Part shown: positions 1 through 17,600 of the stretch, piece by piece
Layout of the letters: every line of letters begins with the position of its first letter
How positions within the stretch are numbered: position 1 is the first letter of the stretch
Source of the DNA: Trichuris trichiura
Taxonomy: Eukaryota; Nematoda; Enoplea; Trichinellida; Trichuridae
Length of the DNA stretch: 64,000 bases
Direction: 5' to 3'
Assembly: GCA_037903355.1 (NCBI GenBank)
Contig: JBAJFE010000004.1
Span: forward strand, 744,001 to 808,000
Notes under the pieces: generated by a model
What the model saw: the letters and a program-made list of their open reading frames with translations, nothing else
Databases searched by the model: none
Told to the model about the DNA's origin: nothing
Program-made: the position numbers and the translations under genes

Positions 1-654
1 AGCCATTGCGTGAAGATCTCGAGTTGCTCTCAGACTTAAAGTGTTCAAACGCTCAGCGTGATGAACTTGTCTCTCAGCTTTACCGATTGTTCAACGAAAA
101 TGTTTTTGACAAAAAGGTACGTATGCAACGTAGCCAGTCGAGTTTGCGGACCTAGTAGTTCAATAGCTACCTGAGAAGATGGAAGTAACGTGGAATCCTC
201 GCCTGATCAAAAGTGCTGGTTTCTGTAAGTTTAAAAGATCTTCGAAGAAGGAACACTACTGTATAATTGATTTGTCACCAAAGATTTGCACGACAGCAGG
301 TGAAGCGACGTGATACTGCAAGGAACATGCAACTTACATTTTCAGGACGCATTAGGGATACTTTATTGCACGAAATGTGTCATGCTGCTACATGGCTGAT
401 TGACAAAATCGCCGAAGGTCACGGCCCCCATTGGAGAAAATGGTCATCTTTAAAGCTAAAGGCAATTTAGGCAATTATTTTTCGTATGTTCAGGTGCCAA
501 CATGCAAATGAAGTCTTTCCCGAAATACCCATCGTAAGAACTCGCCACTCGTACAAAGCGACGACAAAGTTCGCTTATGAATGCACAAAGTGCTCTTACA
601 GGTAACTTTGAGAAATGTCCATTCAAATCGTAGGCTTTCCAACAGGGCCGCTCG
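1..654 (+). CDS. gcna: GCNA/SprT-like metalloprotease, 3' part (cut by window start)
   Basis: This is the C-terminal protease region of a GCNA (germ cell nuclear acidic protein, ACRC) homologue. The family acts in the nucleus on DNA-protein crosslinks and protects germline genome stability. I read exons at 1-116, about 176-299, 346-442, 494-601 and 634-654, all with GT-AG borders. The joined protein shows EVTWNPRLIKSAGF, then RIRDTLLHEMCHAATWL with the HEMCH zinc-protease motif, then EGHGPHW carrying the third histidine, and a following HSYK...CTKC segment typical of SprT zinc ribbons. The proposed last exon is only 21 bases and ends in phase 2, so more coding sequence should follow; I could not find the second zinc-binding cysteine pair or the stop. 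The acidic disordered N-terminus lies outside the window. Identity is clear from the HExxH context; the 3' end is uncertain. Confidence 0.85.
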
Positions 655-1665
655 GTAAGGCAGTTTCTAAATGTCTTGAGCGGTCAACCTAACTAACGAC
701 GAATAAGCCAGGTTATAATATCATAAAAACACCAAATATACTTGCAAGTTATATTGCATAGCGCTTTGAAAGATTTAGTGATGACTTAATTTAGCTGAAA
801 GATATGATAAAAGTTATTACTTATTTGCCAGCGTTGAAAACCAAGTTGTGTAGGCTTCGAAGGTCTTCTGAAGTCTTTGATCTTCGCCGGTTTGCCTTGC
901 TTCGCGCCAAAGAAATTATAAAGGGCTGTTATTCAATTTAAGCTCCATTTTCAAAAGTTTTCTCCGTTTGGTGACTTCTGTTCATATCAAAGAATAGAGT
1001 GATTGGATTTTTCCCAAACCCTTTAAGCACATAATATTTCTCTTCATTGTATAGGTTTTATGTAAAGAGATGTCCATTTTAAAAGTGCAAATGCGTACCG
1101 GATATCTTGGGTCCCGTACGTGGTCCCATCGTCGGCGGGAGAACAGGAACTCCTGCTTTTTCCGCTGACAAGGGCACAGCCGAAAGCTCCAGCACACAAT
1201 TAAACTTTTTTAACGATTTTGAGCGTAGAAAACCTATGCTACCAAACATTTCGCTAAGGCTTGCATTACCGTATGACTTTAATTGTTTGCAGGTACACCT
1301 TTTGAACCTCGGAATGCATTTGCGCTGCGTTTCTCTCGTTTAAACATATTCTAACGCATTTCAGCTGTTAAGCTGAACTTAACGTTGTTAAATTTACTAC
1401 GATGTTGTGCTGCTAAGATAATTAGATTACAAAGCGTCCAGTTTTCAAAAGCTAAGAAAACTTACGATTATACCAGCATTAGGGCGAAGTTATTCTGCTT
1501 TAACAGTCGGATAAGGCATTTGGTTTGCTTCACAATAATACATTTTACAAAATTTTATGCTAATGTTTTATCTGGCAAGATAAACTGACCACATCTAAGA
1601 ATGTATATATATATATATATGCTTGTTGTTATTCTTGATTCTTTTTATATTGGTGTACTGAAGTC

Positions 1666-1757
1666 ATATCCGTAAAGAACCTTTTCGGGTAGGGCTTTCG
1701 TGCATTCATTACTCAAGATATCCGTAAAGAACCTTTTCGGTTAGGGCTTTTGTGCAT
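1666..1757. repeat. two-copy direct tandem repeat, 52-base period
   Basis: The block beginning ATATCCGTAAAGAACCTTTT at 1666 recurs at 1718 with only a few changes (gggtag versus ggttag, ttcgtg versus tttgtg). The second copy stops short of a full unit. It lies just upstream of an ATT microsatellite. Confidence 0.85.
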
Positions 1758-1812
1758 CACTATAAGATTTTACACCCCTGTCAAAAGTATTTCATTTTCA
1801 GTACTCTTAATC

Positions 1813-1813
<1 letters not shown>

Positions 1814-1892
<79 letters not shown>
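1814..1892. repeat. (ATT)n microsatellite
   Basis: An uninterrupted run of about 26 ATT units followed by a short GTA run. The poly-Leu, poly-Ile and similar frames over it are repeat translations and not genes. Confidence 0.97.
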
Positions 1893-4800
1893 GGTAGTAG
1901 TAGTAGTAATATTTCAAACTTCGACATACGACGCGTCCTGTAGGCTCCAGTCAATTTTTTATTGAATATTTTATTAATAGTACTGGACTTTCCGTTCATA
2001 AATCTGTAACGTGAAAGTTATGTGTCTAATGATATAATGACTACCACTTCTTTGCAGATTTTCTCTTGACACGGTTTGCAGTCCGTTGTTGGTGCCACTA
2101 CTGTTGTTGCTACTAACGTTTATGTTGCAACTTTTCCGGTGATAAAAGCACGTTCTCTAATCATATACTGAGCTGCGAAGTAAGCAGTATTAATATTATT
2201 ATTAAGTCGTGAAAATCTAAGCAGTTACGATAGAACTTTCTGCGGTTTTGTTTCGTGGCTATGTGACTGAACGTCGCATTTGCAATAAATCCTTTACTTA
2301 GGCACAAAATGGAATATGCGCATTTGCCAGGATCAATAGTTGATGCTCGTCATTCTTCTTTGAGGCAAATAACGGCCCGGGATGCTACTTTGAGAATTCA
2401 AAGTTCAACAATCCGAACTGAGATATTCCAGTAGTTCATAAATTTGCTGAACGTGCAATCGGCTCAGCTCCAGTGACTCTTTTATTCCTTGATCACATAA
2501 ATGAAGAATTCGACCAGGTTAAGCAAGTTCATGGTAATTTAGTTAATTAATTACGTTGACGCTCAAGCTGGCGACATCTGAGAATGAAAACAGGTTCCTT
2601 GCGTGTCATTTGCATTCAAAATAAATTAGTCTTTAAGAATTTAAATGATAACAACTACCGGTGGTCCTCCATGATGCCTGACTCGCTTTATTTTCCCTAA
2701 AGTTTCCTTTAATGTCTTCACCATGCTTAAATGCTTAGAACAGTGTTAAATAATTACTAACTATTGGTTTGTAAAGGGAAAGCATCCGCTTTGGCCTACC
2801 TCCCTAATTCATCCTTTGCGCATAGCGCTTTAGAGGAGAGCCATGTTTATCATCCGAACTCGAAACGATATTTGTTTTTTGCTTATTGGTCATTCACGCG
2901 TAGCAAGCGTTCAACAATTCTGACGCTCGTCATTAATAACTGACGTAGTATGACTAAACACTAACAAAAACTGTAGCGGTCTAACGCGGAGGGAGATATT
3001 TTCCTAAAAGCAAATTGACTGTTGTTTACTACAATAAGTTCTTCAATCGAAACTGTATTCATTTGAAGCTCTATAAGCGGGGAAAATAACACTATTTCTC
3101 AATGTCTTATATCCTAATTTTTTTTCTTTCTGATTACAAAATATAGTTTTACTAACGTATTAATAAATGATAGTTTTGTGGACAACTTTCAGCATTCCGT
3201 ATTGCTGTCACTTAGACTTCAATAGAACTTTGGGAGTTTCGTACGCCGCGGGCAGCTATTATTTCTGCGGCTTGAATTCTCGACTCCCTCGAAGGCTACA
3301 ATATTTAAAACGCAAATTCTTTCTTAGGCAGTACAAGATAGCGATTATTTCGGTTGCATTGTTTTCAGAATTCATCGACATTCAAAATCGATAGACGTGT
3401 CGAAGAAAATCTGCGCTTTGTGCAAGGGAAAGTTTCAACTACTTAAGCTAAACAAAGCCACCGGAGTCTACGAGAGCGCGCAAAGGTTTGGGGAGGTGAA
3501 GTAGTTATTGTTTTTGTTCGCTCCGCGCTTCATGAATAATTTGTTTACGTCACAGTGGAGGAGCAGTGAATAGACGCGGAGATCCATTTATCGTATAGCT
3601 CTTTTGACTGGCATTTTAGCTGTTGCCCCGTGATGAAAGTAAAGTCTGTTTGCTTTTGTGTTGTCCTAATGGACCTGTCCTATTGCGGCGCATTTCGACG
3701 CCATCGATTCGCATGGGCAATGGGGGGTCGGGTGGCCACACGGTTTCGAACCAGAACGATCGGACCGGCGGTTTGCTTCGACCGATTTGCGACTTCATTC
3801 CGTTTGATTTACGATTATTCACGTGGTCAAGCATTGTGATCCTACCGTCAGATTACTTCTACATCACTCCGAAGTGAACTCGGTCGAATGCATTCACTTT
3901 CCTAGCGCTCGAGATCAATGGTGCTTGACAAAGCCGAACGATGACAGTTACGATGGCCAGCGGATGGACAAGTCTTGCTGTCATAATTTGCATTTTTCCA
4001 GGTTATGCAACCAATATATCTCCCACCTTTCCTTGTCCATATTGCTGAATGTGCTATTTAGGCCTACTTGCTTCGTGGGACGACTGGTGGTCATATGACG
4101 GTTTCTCTGGTAGGTTTTTAACATCCAGTTTGCAACGTGTTCAATATATAGCCTAAAATCTCAAGTAAATTCAGTTGCCAAATAGCTTCGAAGGCAATAT
4201 ATCGATAATAGCAATCTCTAGTCAAGTCTAACGGATATAATATAGCCTGATTACCGCAGCGGGAAGCTTAAAAGCCCCCTCATGCTTACCGCGCTTAACC
4301 AATCGTTACTGCAACGCGAAGGAATGCCCACAGAAGCAGGGCGCTCAATAGCCGCTCTTACCTTACTCAGCGCAGCCAATGAGAAATTCAGCTAGTACTA
4401 TTTTGTTGCCTAGAGCTATTAATAACTTTGTTCAGTTTGTGTTCCCTCGTTGGCATAGTAAAGCTCGACTTTGTCCGTTCAAAGCTTATAGTACATAAGG
4501 CAAACAACAACCAATGGACTGCACATTTTAAGCGAGAAAGAAGCCTTATTTAAATATCCCCTCTGTTCTAGAAGGGATTTCAAACAGATGGCCAAGTTGG
4601 CAATTGTTCCATGCTCTTCTAAAAGCCCTAATGTGCCACTAATTCCTTTTGATAATGGCCGGGTTGATTTACAAGCGATGAATAAAAAGTGGCTTAATTA
4701 GGATGCCCCTTATTAATTTTGCATATTCAAATTAGTGCCTGGGAATTGTCGAGTTTAAATTTGGTTACTCGATAAAGCCTGCCGCCACTGTCGTATTGAA

Positions 4801-5713
4801 TCTGTTTACCTTTTTTTAAAAGCTTGCCCACTTAAGCATAATCGACTCGAAACGAAGCCTGCGGCGATGCTAAGGGAAGAAGCTATGAAATTTGAATTGA
4901 AATGACCAATGGGGATGTCGTTGATGAATTCTTTGGCTGCAGGATACTGCCACTCATTTATTTCCCCTTTACGTGTGATGGCGTCAAGGATCATTCAATC
5001 AGACATCTCAAAGTAGAGACTTCGAGCTTCTTCGTTTGAAAAGTTTTTGCGTGCTTCAATGCTCTCCCGGCCGACAGCTTTGAATCGAAACTTTGATCGT
5101 CGCTTCGTGCTTACGATCCGACGTTATTTGTCCCTCCGCTTAGCGTCCTACTTTTCAAAGCGAACAATTGTAATAGTGAGTTTTCGATTAGTACGCGTTC
5201 AAACGCAGGAAATCATTTATGACGCTGAACTTGGTTAAACCTTACTTATCGATTAGGCAAAAGTGAAGTTGCCCAACCTGTTCATTGTTGCGTGTCGAAT
5301 TCCGGTAGCTTTCCCATTTTGAATTGCGTATTTTCAAGTAACATTCCAAGCGGTTGGTTTCCCGCTTTTTCTTTAAAAGACTTTTGCTATTTCGAAAAAT
5401 TTGCGGACCTCTATTGATGCATCCGCTCCATTAGTACTTATTTTGCTCAACGCTTTTAATGGGAAACAAACGGTCGTATACTTTGTTCCCAAAATGGCGA
5501 AGCAATTGTTTAAATGCATTCTAAGTGTTTGCCCGCAACTTTGAATATTTTTTTGCGTCCATTGGCGTTGAACGGCTGATCGTAAGCTAATTGTGTGGCA
5601 GCTTTTATGGATGTCACTACATGGCCGACGGTTGCTTAATTTCTTTTATTGAACATAAAAAACTGCTTGCACTTTCGGTCAGCGTTTTTCCATCTCATTT
5701 CAATTCTATTCAG

Positions 5714-6996
5714 GTCCATCCTTCTGGGGTTTAGTCAATGCCGACTGGAAAATGTGCTCGAAAGGACAGCATCAGTCTCCCATCAATATAAATCCAACTC
5801 TGCTCCTTTACGATCCACTTTTGAAGCCATTGACCATTAGCAAAGCGCGGGTAAGGCAATTGATCTTCGGCAGACTAGGCTGTTCAAATATTTGAATTCG
5901 GTTGCGCGTCATTTTTAGGTAAGCGGTAAACTGTCCAACACAGGCCAGTTTTTGCTGTTCGAAATTGAACATGACAGCAAAAATGACGTAACCATATCTG
6001 GAGGACCATTTACAACGTACAGGTACCGATTGAGCAAGGTCATCGTTCGAGTAGGCCTCAAAGATCAAACCGGATCAGAGCATGCCATCGACGAGGAAAA
6101 ATTTTCCGGAGAAGTAACAAGCATTCGAAATCCCGCGCATTAGTGTTGCTGATTTTTCAATAGGTGCAAATATATGGGTACAACATTGACTTGTATCGCA
6201 ACTTTTCCGACGCGATGAAAATGCCTAACGGACTTGCCGGATTGTCCGCAGTGATTGAAGTGAGTCGCCCATTTTTTTTAAAAACAAAATATCCTTCTCC
6301 CTTCTTGAAAGATACACTCGTTTACGAATCCCGAATTAAAGTATTTCGCGTCAGTGGCGAGCGACGTTATGCATAAAGGTGATGCCCCGCCTTTGTTGCT
6401 TGCGTACAAAGGCGATTTACTGTTTTAGGAAGATCGGTTCCGTTCAGTTCGCTTTCCATACATTACCTTCTGCCGGAAACTTCCCAGTACGTCACCTACG
6501 AAGGCTCGTTGACGTTCCCGGGATGCCACGAGTCCGTGACTTGGCTAATAATGAACAAGCCAGTTTATATAAACCACAAGGACGTATGCAAATTTGTCCA
6601 ACTTGGCATTTTTAAGAATTTATTATTTAGCTAAAAATGCTGAGAGAGTTGCAACGATCCGATGAGCACGCTTCTTCCCCAATGTATCTCGGCGGTGGCG
6701 GGCGAAAACTGATGGCCATAAATCGACGGGTCATTCGTACGAACATTAGTTTCAAGTCAAAGGCGCGTACACTTTTTTTGTATTGTTCTTTCCACGACGA
6801 GCGTTTGCGTTTTAAGGTTTTAAGTTGCGCAAGTAATTTTCAAAAATTTTTAGAGTAATACCTGCCGATCAGCTCAGCGAAGGCTACTGTACAAAGGTAG
6901 TGTACAAGCTGTGATGTTGCCTATCTGCCAAAAAAGTGGATGTGTATCTTTTTTTCAGTGAACCCTTGGAGAAAGCTGAATCGCCAATCGAAATGA
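5714..6996 (+). CDS. carbonic-anhydrase-related protein, CA10/CA11 type, catalytically inactive (5' end not found)
   Basis: Alpha-carbonic-anhydrase fold of the CARP X/XI class (C. elegans CAH-1/CAH-2 class), secreted or synaptic proteins without hydratase activity. Exons: 5714-5850, 5919-6113, 6164-6259, 6312-6378, 6429-6583, 6631 to about 6764, one near 6854-6898, and a last exon ending at TGA 6994-6996. Landmarks in order are GPSFWGLVNADWKMCSKG, HQSPIN, TISGGPFTTYRYRL, GSEHAIDE.KFSGEVQ, TNPELKY, LLPETSQYVTYEGSLTFPGC, WLIMNKPVYI and RVIRTNISF, matching this class block for block. At the zinc-ligand positions I see V/R-type residues (VIVRVG) and Gly (IYGYN) in place of histidines, so all three ligands appear lost. 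The signal peptide exon is missing. The sixth intron lacks a clean in-phase GT donor near 6764 (a GC donor is possible), so that junction is uncertain. Confidence 0.88.
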
Positions 6997-8050
6997 AAGA
7001 CGAAATAAGGCTTCTGTGCTTAACCGGAAGCACATAGTCATTTTCATTTTCTCAAGTGAACTGTATAGTAGGCGACAGCTTATTCAACAGTGAACCGCAT
7101 TGATAAAGCTGCTTCCCTAAATTCGTTTGTATATTCTATGATCACCTTTATGAGTCTATTGTTTTTCTTGGCAATGAATATGCTTTGACAGTCGCAGGAA
7201 GCGGCTGCCCGTTTCCATAGCACTGAATACGCCTTCAAAGTATTCTGAAATGTCAGTACAAGTTTTGTCAAATAAATTTTACAATTAACAGACAAAGTAA
7301 GTCTCTTTCCTCTTCGAGCAGTCTGGCGATCCACGTAATTTCTTATGTGCAGTGAGTAGTGAAGTACTGCATTCATTTGGAGAAGTTCGGAGGGTTCTAA
7401 GCAAAAGCAGACCGCGCTTGCTGGACCTTTTGCTTAGGCTTAGGCCTAATCGATGATTGTCATTTTCTGATGTTCACTTTTTTCAAAGCTCTAAATGGAA
7501 CGACTTAACAAATGTTAATTCTAGAAAGAGTTTCTTCTTAGTCTTAATCCATTTGTGATAACAAGACGTATGTGACTTTCTTAATTTGCATAATGCTGTT
7601 CCTTACTATGCCGGCTTTGGTGATGCATGATAAAATGAAAAAAATCACGGAAGGTAATGTGTGAATGTGCTCATAGTTTTCTTGCCAACTTGTGATTAAA
7701 ATCCTTTGCCACTGATTACATAGCTAAGGACTTTCCAGTTCCTCGTTGTTGGGATATTAGTTTTCTGCTCGTTTAGATGAAGAGAGTGGACGACCAACAT
7801 GGAATTGGTAGATGCCAAATTTTCCAACAATTGTCGGTGAAAATTGAGTTCTTTGTCCAGCACGGGCTGCTTGAACTAACTAGCGGGGCTATTGTGAATT
7901 CCTCAGCAACTACGTAACTTCTATTTGAAAACTCAATTAGCAAAACGTATCGACCACTGATAGCGTCCTAATCCACTTGGACATCGTTAGGTTAGCTGGC
8001 AACATGAGCAGTCGACTAAAATCTGAAAATCGAAAGCGCTGCACCTAGTC
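6997..8050. other. spacer upstream of glutamate receptor
   Basis: About 1 kb separating two same-strand genes. I see no convincing coding exon or RNA gene. It must contain the 3' UTR of the carbonic-anhydrase-related gene and the promoter and 5' UTR of the receptor. Confidence 0.5.
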
Positions 8051-14086
<6,036 letters not shown>

Positions 14087-14680
14087 AGGCACTGAACGGC
14101 GCGGGAAGACTTGTCGACGAAACTTCGTCTAAAAAAGTACGCGACTGTCTGTCTACGCAGATATTGCTGTCCCTATAAGCAACAGGCGTGTAGAGAAGGA
14201 ATACAATTCAAAATGTCAGGTAAACGATAAACTGTTGCGCTTCAGAAAAAAAGCTTTTCCAGCTAATGAACATAAAAGGCGACTATTCAACGTCATATCA
14301 CAGAAAGAGAGTGAGAGAGAGAGGCACGCAACTATTCGGGTAAAACGCGGAATAACAGCACAGACAAGATGCGCGCGCAACGAGCTGCTTGGTCAGGTGA
14401 GCAAACGAAGTTGCAAAAGATGAATGTATCACAAGAAGAGACGGTAGCCGCGAAACTTGGCACCGTAAAAGGGAAATTAGGAAATAAAATTTGAATTTTC
14501 GAAATACATGTCAACAGGTTGGTTTTCAAGCAGGCTCGGAGCTTATGTTCAAACGCAGCGATTGGGCGTCCGTCTCTTCGGACGGAGGCAAAATGGATAT
14601 TGCCGTAGTCGCAAGTAGACAATTCAATTTGCTTCTACAAAGAGTAACAACAAATTACAATAACAAAAAGCAGTGATTGC
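14087..14680. other. convergent spacer between receptor and KIBRA 3' ends
   Basis: About 590 bases holding the 3' UTRs of two convergent genes. No further gene seen. Confidence 0.5.
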
Positions 14681-17600
14681 TCACTTGAAATTGGAGGCAG
14701 GAGGAAGTTGACCCTTAGCAGCCATAAGTCGACGAACCCTATGAGCCGATTGGCGAACGATCTTTCGAGCTGTTTGCTGGTAAAGATCACTGGGATCGAT
14801 TGCGCGCCCGGCCGAATCGGCCACGGGATTCTCTGTGGTGTAGTACCGATCCAAAATTGATTGCACCGTTTCATCATCGGCTATCCAGCTGGGAAGACCT
14901 TTGTTGCCACCGCTCTTCCACGAACCCAACGAGTCAACAACATTCTGCAGTTGATCAACCAACTCCTACGAATTAAAAAAAAGTAGAGATACTGGGAATG
15001 ACAACAAGTTGGGACGGTGGCTCACCTCCTCACGTTCCAGCTTTATTCTTGTCGCCTGTAGATCGACGTCAATGTCCAAAGAGGTACAAAATCCGACGTC
15101 TTGCAAACCTCCCCTTCTGGAACTGCTAGCTTCGTAAGGCAGCTTTGCACCAGCCCTACGACGGCACGGTCCAAGCCGCTTCCAACGAAGACTTCTCCTT
15201 TCGGGGATGTTCCGACGAAATGGTTCCGTTCGATTTGTGCTAGGAACGCTGGAATCGCTGCCACTGCGATTCAACCGCACGCTGCGCTGTTGGCAACCGC
15301 GGCCAGCAGCGGCAGAGGCGGCGGGAGGAACCAGCCTCCCGACAGCCGTCTCCTTTTCAACTTTTGTACTCAGAGTTGATGATGACCGAGAAAGTTCGGA
15401 AAAACCAGACGTTGCCGCCCCGGTGGGCGATTCGGCAATCGCGGAGCCGTCAAAGTCTGAGCAAATGGTCAGACGCAATTTCGGTTCCGCAGCTAGGGCT
15501 CTACTCGACGATGTGACCTCGGCAGATACCTCGGGTGCCTCATGATTGGCCTTCTGTTCATCCGCCCTATTTTGGCCATCCACAAGGGCGCCTAGTGCTC
15601 TTCCTAAAACATGTCGCGCGGTATAAAGCGTAATTTTAAAAATTTCTTCAAACTATATATATGTCCTTACCACGCAATGAGGTTAGTGTTGAATTTCGAC
15701 TAGAAATGATGGTCGACTCGTCGCTGCTTTCCTCTCGCGGATTTTGCCTGACGTTATCTTTGTTGAATACGCTCTCGCGAACATCAACGCAAGATACTTT
15801 CGCATCTTCTTCCAATGGAGAACACTGTAGTTTCGCCGGCCCAAAGACAACATTCTTAGCGTCGGAGCGCGATGCCGTCCTCTCCCCGTCGTGTTCCGAG
15901 TTGAATTCCGGCGAGGGCGGCTTCAGCCTATCGGAATGAGGGAAAAACGACGAACTGAGCACGTTCAACCATTGGCATCGTATCATTTGGGCGCTAAATT
16001 CGGCAAAGTTCACTTGAACCCCGCCAAGGCAAACGGCCATTCGAGAAGACGAGGCGCCGCTTAGACCCCAGAGGTAGAGCTGCAGTATTCGATTGCATAC
16101 TTCCGGCAGACTTATGCTAATGGCGAAAGCTTGCTTGAATGCTGGTTTGTCAACGTCTCTGCTCCACTTTGTTACAAAGTCGACGGAATCGCCGGTTGCG
16201 CAAGGCAGAATTGTTCCCTGTACGCATAAAGCGGTGATGGAGTTGACGCAAGGCAACGAATGGAGATTTCGAGCTCGTTCGATCGACACTATCAACTTGT
16301 TCTCGTCGATCAAATAGTCAAAGCCAACCATGAGCTGAGCTGTTACCGCCACAATTGGTGAAGTTGGCCATGCGGACGTGAGACCATCGCCCAAATTTGT
16401 CGACGCTGGTTTTCGACCGTCGTACACGCCGCTATCGCCGGCAACCGATTCGTCGCTCACTGCAGCCGATACGGAACGAGTGTTCGTTCCGGAGTTGTCC
16501 TCGGCACTGCTGAGAGGTCGACATACAGTATCGGCGGTTGTCGAGAAGGAAGAAAGGCGATGAGCCAACTCGGCTGCACTGATTGCCGGTTGGGAACCAC
16601 CTTTTTCAATCTCGACTCGGGGTTCAGCGGATGAGCACGGCGGGGCGGGAACCGAACAACCAACCGCCAATCGTTCAATACGTTGTCTTAAGTCGACCAA
16701 CTCTTGAACCTCAATACCATTTCCGTACTGTAACCAATAAGCGTCCTGATTGAGATTTGACGCTGAGGAAGCATGACTGGAACCGGTGCTCAAGCTCGAC
16801 GAACTCAACGTGGATGCAGACAACGTTTGGACGTACTGCTCAAGGCTAGCAAGCACGCGTCCGATGCTCATAATTTCCCGCCTTATCTTAAGCCTTTCAT
16901 CGTGCAGCGAGAATCTGCAAGAGACATCCAAGATGGTTAGACATGGGAAAAAAGGAAAGGAACCGTTGACCCACCTTTCAATCATTTCCTGATGCGTTAG
17001 ACGCAATGCCTGACGAAGGTCCTCCTCCAAAGCGTGCATCTTCTCTTCCAACATTGCCTGCTGTTCCGGCGGTGGTTTCTTCTCGCCGTAACATACCATG
17101 CGCAACTCGTGCAGCAACTGCTCCTTCTCTTGGATCAGCGTAATTTGGTCCCGGTCGGTTTCCATTTGAACGGGACTTATTTGCTCCTCTATGAGGGCCA
17201 AACGCTCTTGCAGGTTGTGCAATCTGTGACGCGTTTCCTGGTATTGCAAACGCGCTCGGGCAATGTCGGCAACAGGCAATCCCTTGGGCATTCGATCGGC
17301 GGGACTGTGCACACATCGAGAATTCTGAAAATCGAATTATTATTAACACCACGAGCGCACCCGCTGCCTGTCTGTCGAGTTTACCGATGTTGGCGGTTCC
17401 GCTAGGCACCCGACGCTGTTGGAGACTATGCTAGAAGAGGAACAAGCGGATTCAGGAACCGTGGCGCTCTGCTGCAGGTCGCTCTTGAGGCGCAGCAAAT
17501 CCTAAAAGATAAGGCATGAAAATCATTGTTCAAAAGAAGGCTTCTTTTAAAAAAAAAAGTTCACAACTGCATTTATGCAAATGCAGAAAGCGCAAGGAGC

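Larger units (their letters stand above)
655..5713. other. long spacer between GCNA and CA10/11-like genes
   Basis: I recognise no protein here. It may hold the missing last exon of GCNA and the missing first exon or exons of the carbonic-anhydrase-related gene. One candidate for the latter is a short hydrophobic leader starting with ATG near 3633 (MKVKSVCFCVVLMDLSYC), which resembles a signal peptide, but linking it to the exon at 5714 is only a guess. The stretch also contains a tandem duplication and an ATT microsatellite, listed separately. Confidence 0.5.
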
